Part shown: one piece after another, positions 52,914 to 62,316 of the stretch
How the letters are laid out: each line of letters opens with the position of its first letter
How positions within the stretch are numbered: the stretch's first letter is position 1
Source of the DNA: CAXXHQ01 sp963665265
GTDB lineage: Bacteria; Planctomycetota; Planctomycetia; Pirellulales; Thermoguttaceae
Reading direction: 5' to 3'
DNA length: 64,000 bases
Assembly (NCBI GenBank): GCA_963665265.2
Contig: OY762224.2
Coordinates: 2,852,001-2,916,000, forward strand
Made by a program: the position numbers and the translations under genes
The notes under the pieces: generated by a model
What the model was told of the DNA's origin: nothing
The model's input: the letters and a program-made list of their open reading frames with translations, nothing else
The model's database searches: none

Positions 52914-55328
52914 ATGCGGCGATTCAATCAGTTAAAGTCGTTCCTTTGCGTTCTTGCCTTTGCGGCTTATTTGTTAAGCGTTCAGTCGGCCTCGGCCGCG
53001 ATCTATCAATGGGAATATTACTCGTTCCCGCTATCAGGCAGCGAAGTGTATGTGTCTGATTATAAAGTTCTAAGCGACACGCTTTGCGTTGACGGCGCGT
53101 CGGCGAACGTTGGACCGAACGCCAATCTTGCGAACAGAAACCTGCGTCGGGCGTATCTTGAGCAAGTGAACATGGATAACGCGGTTTTCGTGAATAGCGA
53201 TTTATATGAAGCGGATTTTATGGCTGCATCGCTACGCAACGCGAATTTCACGAATGCGAATCTGGAAAACGCGGATTTTGGCTCCCCGTATTCCAGCGCT
53301 GTGATTACGAACCAAGTTGGCGATGACGGAGGAGTCGTCGTGACAAATATTCCTACGGACGTGCCGATTGCTTTACCGTATTATCTAGAGCCTTGGATTA
53401 TGAGGGCCGATCTGACCAATGCGAATTTTACCGCGGCGAAATTAGGAAACGCCAGTTTTAGTTATGCCGAGCTTTCCGGCGCGAATTTTACCTCGGCAAC
53501 TATCGGGCGGGCCAGGTTTTACGATGTTATTCTGAGTAACGTTGATTTTTCCCGGGCGACGATTAACGGAGCGGAGTTTGCCACCAATGCCGCCATGTAC
53601 AACGTGAATTTTACGGCCTCAAAGATCGGCACGGCGTATTTTAGTAGCTTGCTTTACGACGCCAATTTCACGGCGGCGCAGATGGAACATGCCGATTTTT
53701 CAAAAGGTCGCCTTTACGGAGCCAATTTTACGGCGGCTAGCTTGGGGAGTTCGGATTTTTCCCACATGATAATAAAGCGCGCCAATTTCACCGCCGCGAA
53801 CCTAGGCGCCGCTGATTTTTCGCGATCTCGGTTGGTTAACGCCAATTTCACCGCCGCGAATGCGGGCGTTTCCGCCGCCGCGCCGAACTTCTCGAACGCG
53901 ATCATTCAAAACGCACGATTCGCCGGGGCGAATTTGAAAGGGGCGAATTTTACCGGCGCCGACCTACGCGGCTCAGCGGACATGAATTTGACCGGCGCAA
54001 TCACGACGAACATGATTCACGCCGACGGAACGATGAACGGTCTAAATATCGCAGCCGGCGACTCGTTTATTATTCGCAATCATGTCGGTGATGCGGCGCG
54101 CGGCATCGCCCCTATTGGGATTAAAGTGCAAAACAACCTGACCATTTCCTCTTCCGCTGCGGCGATCGGCCAACTGGCGTTGGCTTTGAGCGGAACGAAA
54201 GCTTGGAATTCGACGATTTCGTTTGAGAAAGACGCCATCGTCAATCTGAACGGGAAATTGGTCCTGGGATTTGAAGCAGGGGAGTTTTCCGCTGACGCGA
54301 TTGGAAAAACGTATAAACTTTTCGATTGGACTGGGGCTTTGCGCACAGGCTCTTTCGATATCGCCGGCAATTATCTCTGGGATACTTCGAAGCTGTACTC
54401 GACTGGAGAAGTAAGTTTATTGAATAGTTGCTACGGATTGAGCGCCACGCGATGGACCGGCGCGAAAAGCGGGCGCTGGAACGACGCGGCAAATTGGTCG
54501 GCGGGAGCGCCTGTCGAAAATTCGACGATCGTGTTCGATTCGGAGTCGGTTGCGCATGAACCTGTGTCGCAAAACATATCGGCTTCGCTCTCACTCTCCG
54601 GTATCGCTTTTACCGGCGCCTCTGGCGAACACACCCTCAGCGGAGCAAAGATTAAGTTACTAAACAATACCGGGCCCAATTTAGTAATGTTTGACCTTGA
54701 CGATTTCATCTATTATCCCGACGACTTAACGGAGAATTCTGTTTCGGCTTCAACTTCGTCCGCGATTTCGTCGACTGCAGTAATTCTCGATCCAAATCTT
54801 CCTATTGTTAACGCTATTTGTGCAAGTGCGGAGGTGACTTCATTGTCGGCAAATGACCAATTTATCGGCAATGACTTGGAACTTGCCTACGAAACGCAGT
54901 TTACCGTCGGCGGGAAGGGAGTTTTGACCCTTGGAGGCGAGCTTTCCGGCGCCGGCCAATTGACGAAAAAGGGGACCGGCACGCTTGTTTTAGAAAACGC
55001 GGCCGCGCATACCGGCGGGACGGTCGTTGAAGCCGGCGTTTTGGCGCTTGACGCGACTGGCCAGATTCACGGGACCGTTAAAAACCAAGCGACACTTGAA
55101 GTTCTTGACGGAAGCCATACGGTTGAAACGATTACCGGCTCCGGCACGACCGTCGTCCGCGGCGACTCGGTCATCGTCGTCGGCACGCTGGTCCAAGATA
55201 CGCTCATCCTTGGCGGCGATGGTTCGGCTGCGGCCGCTTCGCCCTCGGCCGTTCCCGAGCCCGCGACGCTGCTGACGCTGGGCTTGCTCGGCGTTTACGC
55301 GGCCTTTATTGCGAAAAGAAAACGCTAA
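52914..55328 (+). CDS. Pentapeptide-repeat PEP-CTERM protein, second of three tandem paralogues
   Basis: 804 residues from ATG 52914, preceded by GGGGGGAA; an in-frame TTG upstream lies inside the ribosome site and is rejected. Signal peptide MRRFNQLKSFLCVLAFAAYL with cleavage near SASA, then AIYQWEYYS. Pentapeptide region about 75-380 of the type ANFTAAxLGxADFS, lacking the SYKxKDL modules of the first gene. Then WTGAKSGRWNDAANWSAGA, a Ser/Thr-rich linker, the autotransporter-associated repeat (GTGTLVLENAAAHTGGTVVE) and the exosortase signal VPEPATLLTLGLLGVYAAFI. The last 120 residues are nearly identical to those of both neighbours. Confidence 0.88.
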   Translation: MRRFNQLKSFLCVLAFAAYLLSVQSASAAIYQWEYYSFPLSGSEVYVSDYKVLSDTLCVDGASANVGPNANLANRNLRRAYLEQVNMDNAVFVNSDLYEADFMAASLRNANFTNANLENADFGSPYSSAVITNQVGDDGGVVVTNIPTDVPIALPYYLEPWIMRADLTNANFTAAKLGNASFSYAELSGANFTSATIGRARFYDVILSNVDFSRATINGAEFATNAAMYNVNFTASKIGTAYFSSLLYDANFTAAQMEHADFSKGRLYGANFTAASLGSSDFSHMIIKRANFTAANLGAADFSRSRLVNANFTAANAGVSAAAPNFSNAIIQNARFAGANLKGANFTGADLRGSADMNLTGAITTNMIHADGTMNGLNIAAGDSFIIRNHVGDAARGIAPIGIKVQNNLTISSSAAAIGQLALALSGTKAWNSTISFEKDAIVNLNGKLVLGFEAGEFSADAIGKTYKLFDWTGALRTGSFDIAGNYLWDTSKLYSTGEVSLLNSCYGLSATRWTGAKSGRWNDAANWSAGAPVENSTIVFDSESVAHEPVSQNISASLSLSGIAFTGASGEHTLSGAKIKLLNNTGPNLVMFDLDDFIYYPDDLTENSVSASTSSAISSTAVILDPNLPIVNAICASAEVTSLSANDQFIGNDLELAYETQFTVGGKGVLTLGGELSGAGQLTKKGTGTLVLENAAAHTGGTVVEAGVLALDATGQIHGTVKNQATLEVLDGSHTVETITGSGTTVVRGDSVIVVGTLVQDTLILGGDGSAAAASPSAVPEPATLLTLGLLGVYAAFIAKRKR

Positions 55329-55421
55329 AGCAGCTTGCGTCAAGCGGCCGCAACGGCGAATAATTGACGTCCTTGGAGAATAGAAAATTTACTGTTTTAA
55401 ATTTCCTTGGGGGGAATTTTT
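55329..55421 (+). repeat. 93-bp intergenic direct repeat, copy 2
   Basis: Same length as copy 1 and differing at 3 positions by eye. It separates the second and third pentapeptide genes and carries the same TTGACG box and GGGGGGAA ribosome site. No third copy follows the last gene. Confidence 0.9.
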
Positions 55422-57842
55422 ATGCGGCAATTTTATCAAGTAAAGTCGTTTTTACGCGTTCTCGGCTTTGCGGCCTGTTTGTTAGCCGTTCAAAGCGCCC
55501 CGGCGGCCATCTATCAATGGGAATACGACTCGTTTTCTTATCCCGGCGGAGTTTACATTTCTAGCTATAAAATTTTAAGCGGCAAGCTTTGCGTTGACGG
55601 CGCAACGGCGAACGTCGAGCCGAACGCCAATCTTGCGAACAGAAACCTGCGTCGGGCGTATCTTGAACAAGGGAATTTGGATAACGCGGTATTCGTGAAT
55701 AGCGATTTAGCGGAAGCAATTTTTATCGCCGCATCTCTACGCAACGCGAATTTCACGAATGCGAATCTGGAAAACGCCGATTTTAGCGAGATTTCTTCTA
55801 ACTGGTCAGCTTTGAACCAGGTTGTCGTTTTTGGAGTCGTGGGAGAGAACGAAACTACGGATTTCGATGTTACGGATTTTCCAATTTTTCTGCCGTACTA
55901 TCTAGAGCCTTGGCTTAAGAGGGCCGATCTGACCAATGCGAATTTTACCGCGGCGAAATTAGGAAACGCCAATTTTAGTTATGCCGAGCTTTCCGGCGCC
56001 AATTTCACTTCGGCGACTCTCGGAATGGCCACGTTTTACAATGCGACGCTGAGTAACGTTGATTTTTCCCGGGCGACGATTAACGGCGCGGAGTTTTCCA
56101 CCAATGCCGCCATGCACAACATGAATTTTACGGCCTCAAAGATCGGCACGGCGTATTTTAGTAGCTTGCTTTACGACGCCAATTTCACGGCGGCGCAGTT
56201 GGAGCATGCCGAGTTTTCACTAGGTCGCCTTTACGGAGCCAATTTTACGGCGGCTAGCTTGGGGAGTTCGGATTTTTCCTCCATGATTATTAAACGCGCC
56301 AATTTCACGGCCGCGAATCTAGGCTCCGCCAATTTTTCCAGTTCTTGGTTGGTTAACGCCGATTTCACCGCCGCCAATGCGGGCGTTTCCGTCGCCGCGC
56401 CGAACTTCTCGAAAGCGATTATTCAAAACGCGCGATTTGCCGGGGCGAATTTGAAAGGGGCGAATTTTACCGGCGCCGATCTACGCGGCTCCACGGACGT
56501 GAATTTGACCGGCGCAATCACGACGAACATGATTTACGCCGACGGAACCGTTAACGGTCTAAATATCGCAGCCGGCGACTCGTTTATTATTCGCAATCAT
56601 GTCGGCGATGCGGCACGCGGCATCGCCCCTGTTGGGATTAAAGTGCAAAACGGTCTCACCCTTTCCTCTTCCGCCGACGCGAGCGGCGAGTTGGCGCTCG
56701 TTTTGAGCGGAACGAAAGCTTGGAATTCGACGATTTCCTTCGTAAAGAACGCCGTCGTTAATTTGAACGGCAAGTTGGCCTTGGGATTTGAAGCGGGGAC
56801 GATTACCGATGACCTGATCGGAAAAACGTATAAGCTTTTCGATTGGACCGGCGCTTCTCGCACGGGCTCTTTCGGCATCGCCGGCGATTATCTTTGGGAT
56901 ACGTCGAAGCTCTACTCGACCGGCGAAGTAAGTTTATTGAGTAGGTGTTTGGGCTTAGGCGCCACGCGATGGACGGGGGCGAAAAGCGGACGCTGGAACG
57001 ACGCCGCGAATTGGTCGACCGGAACGCCTAGCGACAACTCGATGATTGTGTTCGATTCGGAGTCGGTCGCGCACGAACCTGTCTCGCAAAACATTTCGAC
57101 CGAACTATCGCTCACCGGCATCGCATTTACAGGCGCCGCGGGCGAGCATACTCTTAGCGGGGCGAAGATTAAGTTGAAAAACACGACTTGGCCCGGTTTG
57201 GTAATAAACGGGCATGACTATTTCCCCTATTATCCCGACGACTTTGCCGATAGTCCCGCATCCACCGGGGCATCGACGACGTCGAATGTGATTATTGACG
57301 ATCCGAATCTTCCTGTCATTTCGATCGAGATTCACGATACGGCGGACGTGACTTCCCTCTCGGCCAACGATCAGTATATCGGCAATGACCTGGAACTTGC
57401 GTACAAAACGCAGTTTACCGTCGGCGGGAAGGGCGTTTTGACCCTTGGAGGCGAGCTTTCCGGCGCCGGCCAATTGACGAAAAAGGGGACCGGCACGCTC
57501 GTTTTCGAAAACACGGCCGCGCATACGGGGGGAACGGTTGTTGAAGCCGGCGTTTTGGCGCTCGACGCGACTGGCCAGATTCACGGAACCGTTAAAAACC
57601 AAGCGACGCTTGAAATCCTTGCCGGCAGCCATACGGTCGAAGGGATTACCGGCTCCGGCACGACCGTCGTCGAAGGGGACTCGGTCATCGTCGTCGGCAC
57701 GCTGGTGCAAGATACGCTCATCCTCGGCGGCGACGGTTCGGCTGCGGCCGCTTCGCCCTCGGCCGTTCCCGAGCCTGCGACGCTGCTGACATTGGTCTTG
57801 CTCGGCGTTTGCGCGGCACTTGTTGCGAGAAAGAAACGGTAG
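55422..57842 (+). CDS. Pentapeptide-repeat PEP-CTERM protein, third of three tandem paralogues
   Basis: 806 residues from ATG 55422. Very similar to the preceding gene over its whole length: MRQFYQVKSFLRVLGFAACL signal, AIYQWEYDS, the shared NRNLRRAYLEQ segment, pentapeptide region with ANFTAAKLGNANFSYAELSG, WTGAKSGRWNDAANWSTGT, GTGTLVFENTAAHTGGTVVE and VPEPATLLTLVLLGVCAALV. The most divergent stretches are in the region after the signal (residues 30-45), after the first pentapeptides (about 120-160) and in the Ser/Thr linker (about 590-640), suggesting surface-variable parts in a conserved frame. It converges with the amidohydrolase gene with 5 bases between the stops. Confidence 0.88.
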   Translation: MRQFYQVKSFLRVLGFAACLLAVQSAPAAIYQWEYDSFSYPGGVYISSYKILSGKLCVDGATANVEPNANLANRNLRRAYLEQGNLDNAVFVNSDLAEAIFIAASLRNANFTNANLENADFSEISSNWSALNQVVVFGVVGENETTDFDVTDFPIFLPYYLEPWLKRADLTNANFTAAKLGNANFSYAELSGANFTSATLGMATFYNATLSNVDFSRATINGAEFSTNAAMHNMNFTASKIGTAYFSSLLYDANFTAAQLEHAEFSLGRLYGANFTAASLGSSDFSSMIIKRANFTAANLGSANFSSSWLVNADFTAANAGVSVAAPNFSKAIIQNARFAGANLKGANFTGADLRGSTDVNLTGAITTNMIYADGTVNGLNIAAGDSFIIRNHVGDAARGIAPVGIKVQNGLTLSSSADASGELALVLSGTKAWNSTISFVKNAVVNLNGKLALGFEAGTITDDLIGKTYKLFDWTGASRTGSFGIAGDYLWDTSKLYSTGEVSLLSRCLGLGATRWTGAKSGRWNDAANWSTGTPSDNSMIVFDSESVAHEPVSQNISTELSLTGIAFTGAAGEHTLSGAKIKLKNTTWPGLVINGHDYFPYYPDDFADSPASTGASTTSNVIIDDPNLPVISIEIHDTADVTSLSANDQYIGNDLELAYKTQFTVGGKGVLTLGGELSGAGQLTKKGTGTLVFENTAAHTGGTVVEAGVLALDATGQIHGTVKNQATLEILAGSHTVEGITGSGTTVVEGDSVIVVGTLVQDTLILGGDGSAAAASPSAVPEPATLLTLVLLGVCAALVARKKR

Positions 57843-57847
57843 TCGGG

Positions 57848-59080
57848 CTAGGCGAGATATTTTTGCCCGCGAAGCCACGTTTCGCGAACGCATGAGTCTG
57901 ATTCAAGCACGGCGGAGAGCCAATCTCCGCCGTGTTCTTTTTGGAACGGAACGAGGACGAAGTTCGCGAGTTTGCCCGGCGTTAAATTGCCGATTGTCGC
58001 CGCTTGGCCTAAAGCTTCGGCCGCGTCGAGCGTAATCATTCGCAAAATCTTTCGTCTTTCAACGTCAGGAAAATGCTGCGCGATGAATCGCGCCTCGGCC
58101 AAAACGTCGAGGTCGGGAGCCGAGCCGCGGCCGTCGGTCCCTAAAACGACTCTCACGCCGGCGTCGAGCATTTTCTGGAGCGGATAGGGAGCATGGCCGA
58201 AGTACCGATGCGTACGCGGACAAAAGACGACCGACATACGATCCCGTCGCGAAGCGAGAAAGTCAATTTCGGCGTCGTTCAAATAGTTTCCGTGAACGAC
58301 GAGGGTTCGCTCGGCTTTTGCGAGAGCGCTAAGATAGTCCATCGGCGTCCGGCCCGCCGGCTGTAACTCGGCGTCGAAGGCGTTCATGCTTTCAAGAAAA
58401 TCGCGGAACGGTCCTGCTCCTTCGCTTAGTAATTGAATCTCGTCGGGGGACTCGGCCAAGTGCGTCATTATGGGCGTGCGGTTTGCAACGGCCAGGGGCG
58501 TGATTCGTTCCAATAACGGGAGCGGAACAGTATAGGGGGCGTGCGGACTGATCCCCCACGGCCAACGCCCGGTCTGTTGTTTTGCGGTTTCGCAGATGGT
58601 TTGCGCAAGTTCGACTGCCGTATCAAATCGGCCACGCGTCGGAGCGATGATCTCGCGGAAAGCGATTCCGTCAAGTTCTCGATCGTCGGCAATGAAATCC
58701 GCTTGCGCCACGTCGGCGACGAACGTTACGCCGTATCGAAGGCTTTCGGCTAGGCCGGCTTGGATCGCACTGGATCGGTCGCCGGAGCAAGCGCCGCGCG
58801 CGGCGATCGTCATTTGCAACCAATCGGGGAGCGGCATGTTCGCTCGGCCGAGCGGACGTTCGACGTCGCTGAATTCAAGATGAGCGTGCGAATTGACGAA
58901 GCCCGGCAGAACGACGACGTCGCCTAAGTCGATCGCGTCGGCCTCGCCGGCATATTTAGAAATTGCTTCGATTCGCTCTCCGCGAACGGTCAGCAATCCG
59001 TCGTCGATCGGTTCGGATTCGACGGGCGCGATCACTCGCGCGCGGAGTAAAATCCGAGAGATTTCTCGATCGGTTTGCAT
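57848..59080 (-). CDS. Amidohydrolase, candidate aminodeoxyfutalosine deaminase
   Basis: 410 residues, cytoplasmic TIM-barrel metal-dependent hydrolase. Metal ligands H65 and H67 in GFVNSHAHLEFSD, then ISPHAPYTV, MTHLAESPDE, VVHGNYL and the catalytic aspartate in VLGTDGRGSAPD. This is the cytosine-deaminase/TRZ-ATZ subgroup. Members near menaquinone genes are 6-aminodeoxyfutalosine deaminases (MqnX), and this gene is in the same-strand run that begins with mqnA and mqnC, so that function is a reasonable inference. Other deaminases (guanine, S-adenosylhomocysteine, chlorohydrolase-like) remain possible. It begins 52 bases after the ABC permease fusion gene. Confidence 0.8.
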   Translation of the reverse strand: MQTDREISRILLRARVIAPVESEPIDDGLLTVRGERIEAISKYAGEADAIDLGDVVVLPGFVNSHAHLEFSDVERPLGRANMPLPDWLQMTIAARGACSGDRSSAIQAGLAESLRYGVTFVADVAQADFIADDRELDGIAFREIIAPTRGRFDTAVELAQTICETAKQQTGRWPWGISPHAPYTVPLPLLERITPLAVANRTPIMTHLAESPDEIQLLSEGAGPFRDFLESMNAFDAELQPAGRTPMDYLSALAKAERTLVVHGNYLNDAEIDFLASRRDRMSVVFCPRTHRYFGHAPYPLQKMLDAGVRVVLGTDGRGSAPDLDVLAEARFIAQHFPDVERRKILRMITLDAAEALGQAATIGNLTPGKLANFVLVPFQKEHGGDWLSAVLESDSCVRETWLRGQKYLA

Positions 59081-59132
59081 GGAACGGCCTCGAAAGGAAT
59101 GCGGCGCGGGAAACGCCAGCGGCCGCTGCGTC

Positions 59133-61469
59133 TTATTTTATCAGAGACGCCAAGCTTGACGAGATGGCTTCGCCTTCTTCGTCGGGCGGTTCGCCGTTCT
59201 TAATCGAATCCTGGAGAGTCTCTTCAGACGACTTGGCGTAGGACAACGTGCCGAACCACAGCAATATCGCCGCGGCGACGATTCCGCAGAAAACGGTCAG
59301 TTGCCAGGGATAGACGTGTCCGCCGGATTCCTGCTGTTCGATGAAGACGTTCAAAATCGGCCACTCTTTGCAGAGTTCCGGCGTAATTCGCGAATTCAGC
59401 ATCGCCAAGGCGTTGTGGGCGAAGTGGTACAACATGCAGGGGAAAATGCTTCCCGACTGCACGGCGATGAATCCGATGACGACGCCCACGATGCAGGCTA
59501 TCAACGATTGTTGAACGATGCCGTGGGTGACGCCGAAAAAGAACGCGCTAAAGGCGATCGCCCGCCATTTGTAGCCGACATGCCGGAACCCGGAGAGGAC
59601 GAAGCCGCGGAAGGCCAGTTCTTCGCAGACGGCCGGCACGAACGAAATAACGAAAATGAGCCAGCCGATCGGAGCGTCGTTGAAAATTTGTTGCATCTTT
59701 CCTAATACGCCCATCGCGTTTTCGGAAATTGGATACAACTTGCCGACTACCGTTTGCAGCCAGATCATTGCCGGATGCAAAGTAATCGCTAGGCACAGGG
59801 CGGCGAAGAGCGATTGAAACGACGGCGGATTGCACAGCAGCGTCTTGCGGACGTTTTTCGTCATGACGATCGCCATCAGCAAGGTCGGAGTCAAAATGAC
59901 GGCCAGTTGCGTGGCGAGGATCGAGATGGCTACTTGTCGGAAATTATCGGGGGGCGCTGCGGCGAAATTCATGTAGAAGCGGGCCGTCAAAATAATGACG
60001 CCGCAAAAAACCGCGCCGGCCACGCTTGGAGTATCTTCTTTATCTCGCAGCAGATGCCGCAACCAAACCCCGATGTCTATGCGTTCGCTTTCGCGAAAGA
60101 GGACCGATTCGGAATTGAATTGATCGACCGCCCAGCGGATCGCCAAGGCGCAGGCGACGGCGGTAACTCCGAAGACGACGGGCAAATATTGCAGCGTCGA
60201 GAGATAGTTGCCTTCCATCAAGCTGCGCAGAAGAAGGACGATTCCCGTGACGGGAATCAAGCTGTTGCCGAGATTCAATTCGACGCCCGGCGACATAGGC
60301 AGCATGACCAACGGCATGACGATCAACAGTAAGGGCATCAAATAGTATTGGCCTTCTTTTGAGCTGCGGGCTAAGGCGGCCAAGGCGATGCAAAGCGCGC
60401 TAAAGAGCGCGGAGATCGGAATCAAAGAGATTACAAGCCAGAGAATCGAATAGTGCGAGGGTAAAACGAGACCGGGAAGACTGTGTAATACGCTCAAGCC
60501 TGTTAGACCGAGACTAGCCAGATTTAGCAAGGCCGTAATTGAGCTGAACAGCGCCACGGTAATTAATTTACCGATGACGATTTCGCTTCGGGTGGCCGGG
60601 CTGCAAAGAAGCGTTTCAAGCGTACCGCGTTCCTTTTCGCCGGCGCACAGATCGATCGCCGGATAAAACGCGCCGGTGAGCGCCCAGAGAATCAGCAGCA
60701 TGGGCAGGATTTTCGCCCACACCGCCGCTCCGCGTCGGCCGCTTTCGGCGGCCAAGTCTTTTTTATCGAGAACGAACGGCCGCATCGTCTCGCGTGAAAG
60801 TCCGTTCGCCTCCAAATTTTGCTTGCCGACGTTTTCCGTCCAATTATGCAAAACCTCGGAAAGTCGCGCGAAGGCGATTTGGGATTTTTCGTTCGCCGTC
60901 GTGTAAACGATTTCCGGATTGGGAACTTGCGGCAGTTTCTTTTCGGCGGCCGTTTCGTCGGCGTTTTCCGAACGTGAGGTCGCGCGGCGGACCGATTCGC
61001 CGAACTCGCGGATTCGCTTCGTGAAATCAGGCGGAAAATAGAGCGCCGCGTCGTATTCGCCCGACTTTACTTTCTCGGTCGCTTCGTCGAAGGGCGTCTT
61101 TTCCGTCTGCTGCGCGGCCGCCTTTTTCTCCGAGTCTTTCTTGGCGATCGGATTGACGTTCTTCTGTTTCTTGCTTTCCACGGAGGCGAACGTCAGCTCG
61201 AGCAATCGCGATCGATCAGCGTCCAAGAATAATTCGTCGGCGAACTTGTCGTTCACGAAAAGCGGCGGAAGATCGCGGGACCGCATTTCGCCTACGACCC
61301 ATATCTTCGTCGGACGTTCGCGAAGGAACTGCGACATCTGCATCAACGTCGTGCCCAGCAGCGGGTACAGCAAAACCGGAAGCACGAAAATGACGAACAA
61401 CGTGCGTCGATCTCGCAGTTGATCGCGAATTTCGCGGCTCAGGATTAGTTTGACGTTGGCGTATTTCAT
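59133..61469 (-). CDS. ABC-2 type permease fused to a CPBP (CAAX-type) intramembrane protease
   Basis: 778 residues. The N-terminal half is a NatB-like ABC-2 permease: one membrane segment (TLFVIFVLPVLLYPLLG), a large outside domain (about 45-245, with a charged KKDSEKKAAAQQTEK stretch) and several membrane segments including the conserved ALTGAFYPAIDLCAGEKERGTLETLLC. The C-terminal part (about 520-745) is a CPBP/Abi protease with motifs EELAFRGFVLSGF, FFFGVTHG and HFAHN that supply the glutamate and histidine metal/catalytic residues. The next gene upstream encodes its ATPase (3-base gap). Probably a sodium/efflux-type or peptide-handling exporter; the function of the fused protease is not known. 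The fusion is one I associate with planctomycetes. Confidence 0.9.
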   Translation of the reverse strand: MKYANVKLILSREIRDQLRDRRTLFVIFVLPVLLYPLLGTTLMQMSQFLRERPTKIWVVGEMRSRDLPPLFVNDKFADELFLDADRSRLLELTFASVESKKQKNVNPIAKKDSEKKAAAQQTEKTPFDEATEKVKSGEYDAALYFPPDFTKRIREFGESVRRATSRSENADETAAEKKLPQVPNPEIVYTTANEKSQIAFARLSEVLHNWTENVGKQNLEANGLSRETMRPFVLDKKDLAAESGRRGAAVWAKILPMLLILWALTGAFYPAIDLCAGEKERGTLETLLCSPATRSEIVIGKLITVALFSSITALLNLASLGLTGLSVLHSLPGLVLPSHYSILWLVISLIPISALFSALCIALAALARSSKEGQYYLMPLLLIVMPLVMLPMSPGVELNLGNSLIPVTGIVLLLRSLMEGNYLSTLQYLPVVFGVTAVACALAIRWAVDQFNSESVLFRESERIDIGVWLRHLLRDKEDTPSVAGAVFCGVIILTARFYMNFAAAPPDNFRQVAISILATQLAVILTPTLLMAIVMTKNVRKTLLCNPPSFQSLFAALCLAITLHPAMIWLQTVVGKLYPISENAMGVLGKMQQIFNDAPIGWLIFVISFVPAVCEELAFRGFVLSGFRHVGYKWRAIAFSAFFFGVTHGIVQQSLIACIVGVVIGFIAVQSGSIFPCMLYHFAHNALAMLNSRITPELCKEWPILNVFIEQQESGGHVYPWQLTVFCGIVAAAILLWFGTLSYAKSSEETLQDSIKNGEPPDEEGEAISSSLASLIK

Positions 61470-61472
61470 GTT

Positions 61473-62249
61473 TTATGCGAGTGTCGACGTCTCGAGGACC
61501 GATTTTAATTCGTCATCATGCCGTGAGATCAGTTGGAAGAACAATTCCTCTAGGTCGTTCTCATGGTGAACTTCGCGCAACTCTTCGAGCGATCCCTCGG
61601 CCAAAATCTTACCGCGATAGAGAATCGCCACGCGGTCGCAAATCTTTTCCGCTTCGCGCATGATATGCGTCGAAAAAAGAACGCATTTTCCTTGGTCGCG
61701 CAGCTCCGCCACGTTTTTTAATAGCGCGCGGGCAACTAGGACGTCCAAGCCGGAGGTCGCTTCATCGAAAATCAGCGCCGGCGGATCGTGAATGATCGCT
61801 CGGGCGATGGATACTTTTTGTTTCATGCCCGTGGACATTTTCGCGCCGAGAACTTCTCGGGTGTCGTTCATCACGAGGCGTTCGAAGAGGCGTTCCATGC
61901 GGTCGTGCAGTTCGTCGTCGGCGAGGCCGTGGAGTCGGCCGAAATATTCGACCATCTCCCAACCGGTCATGCGGTCGTATACGGCCGTGTTCATCGACAT
62001 GAAGCCGATGGAGCGGCGGACGGCGTCGGCATGTAGAACCACGTCGTGGCCGTTGATTCTTGCGTTGCCGGCGGTCGGTTTGAGCACGGTGCTGAGAATC
62101 CGCAGGGCCGTAGTCTTTCCGGCGCCGTTCGGACCGAGAAGCCCGAAAATTTGCCCCGGTTTCGCTTCGAACGAAAGCCCGTCGAGCGCGGTTAAACGAC
62201 CGCGTTTAACGTCTTCGTACTGCTTCGTTAATCCGTGAACGCTAATCAT
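61473..62249 (-). CDS. ABC transporter ATP-binding protein, NatA-like
   Basis: 258 residues from ATG 62249 ([14 protein letters not shown]); an upstream in-frame ATG at 62297 is unlikely since its sequence is not family-like. Walker A GPNGAGKT (39-46), signature [14 protein letters not shown], Walker [13 protein letters not shown] and the switch histidine in [15 protein letters not shown]. The gene is translationally coupled or nearly so to the permease-protease fusion (stop to start gap of 3 bases), so the two form one transporter. Confidence 0.95.
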   Translation of the reverse strand: MISVHGLTKQYEDVKRGRLTALDGLSFEAKPGQIFGLLGPNGAGKTTALRILSTVLKPTAGNARINGHDVVLHADAVRRSIGFMSMNTAVYDRMTGWEMVEYFGRLHGLADDELHDRMERLFERLVMNDTREVLGAKMSTGMKQKVSIARAIIHDPPALIFDEATSGLDVLVARALLKNVAELRDQGKCVLFSTHIMREAEKICDRVAILYRGKILAEGSLEELREVHHENDLEELFFQLISRHDDELKSVLETSTLA

Positions 62250-62316
62250 AGAGCGAAAGCGACGAGGAAAGTAATAAATGAGCGGGGGGAAACGCACGGG
62301 AAATCTATACGAAATC

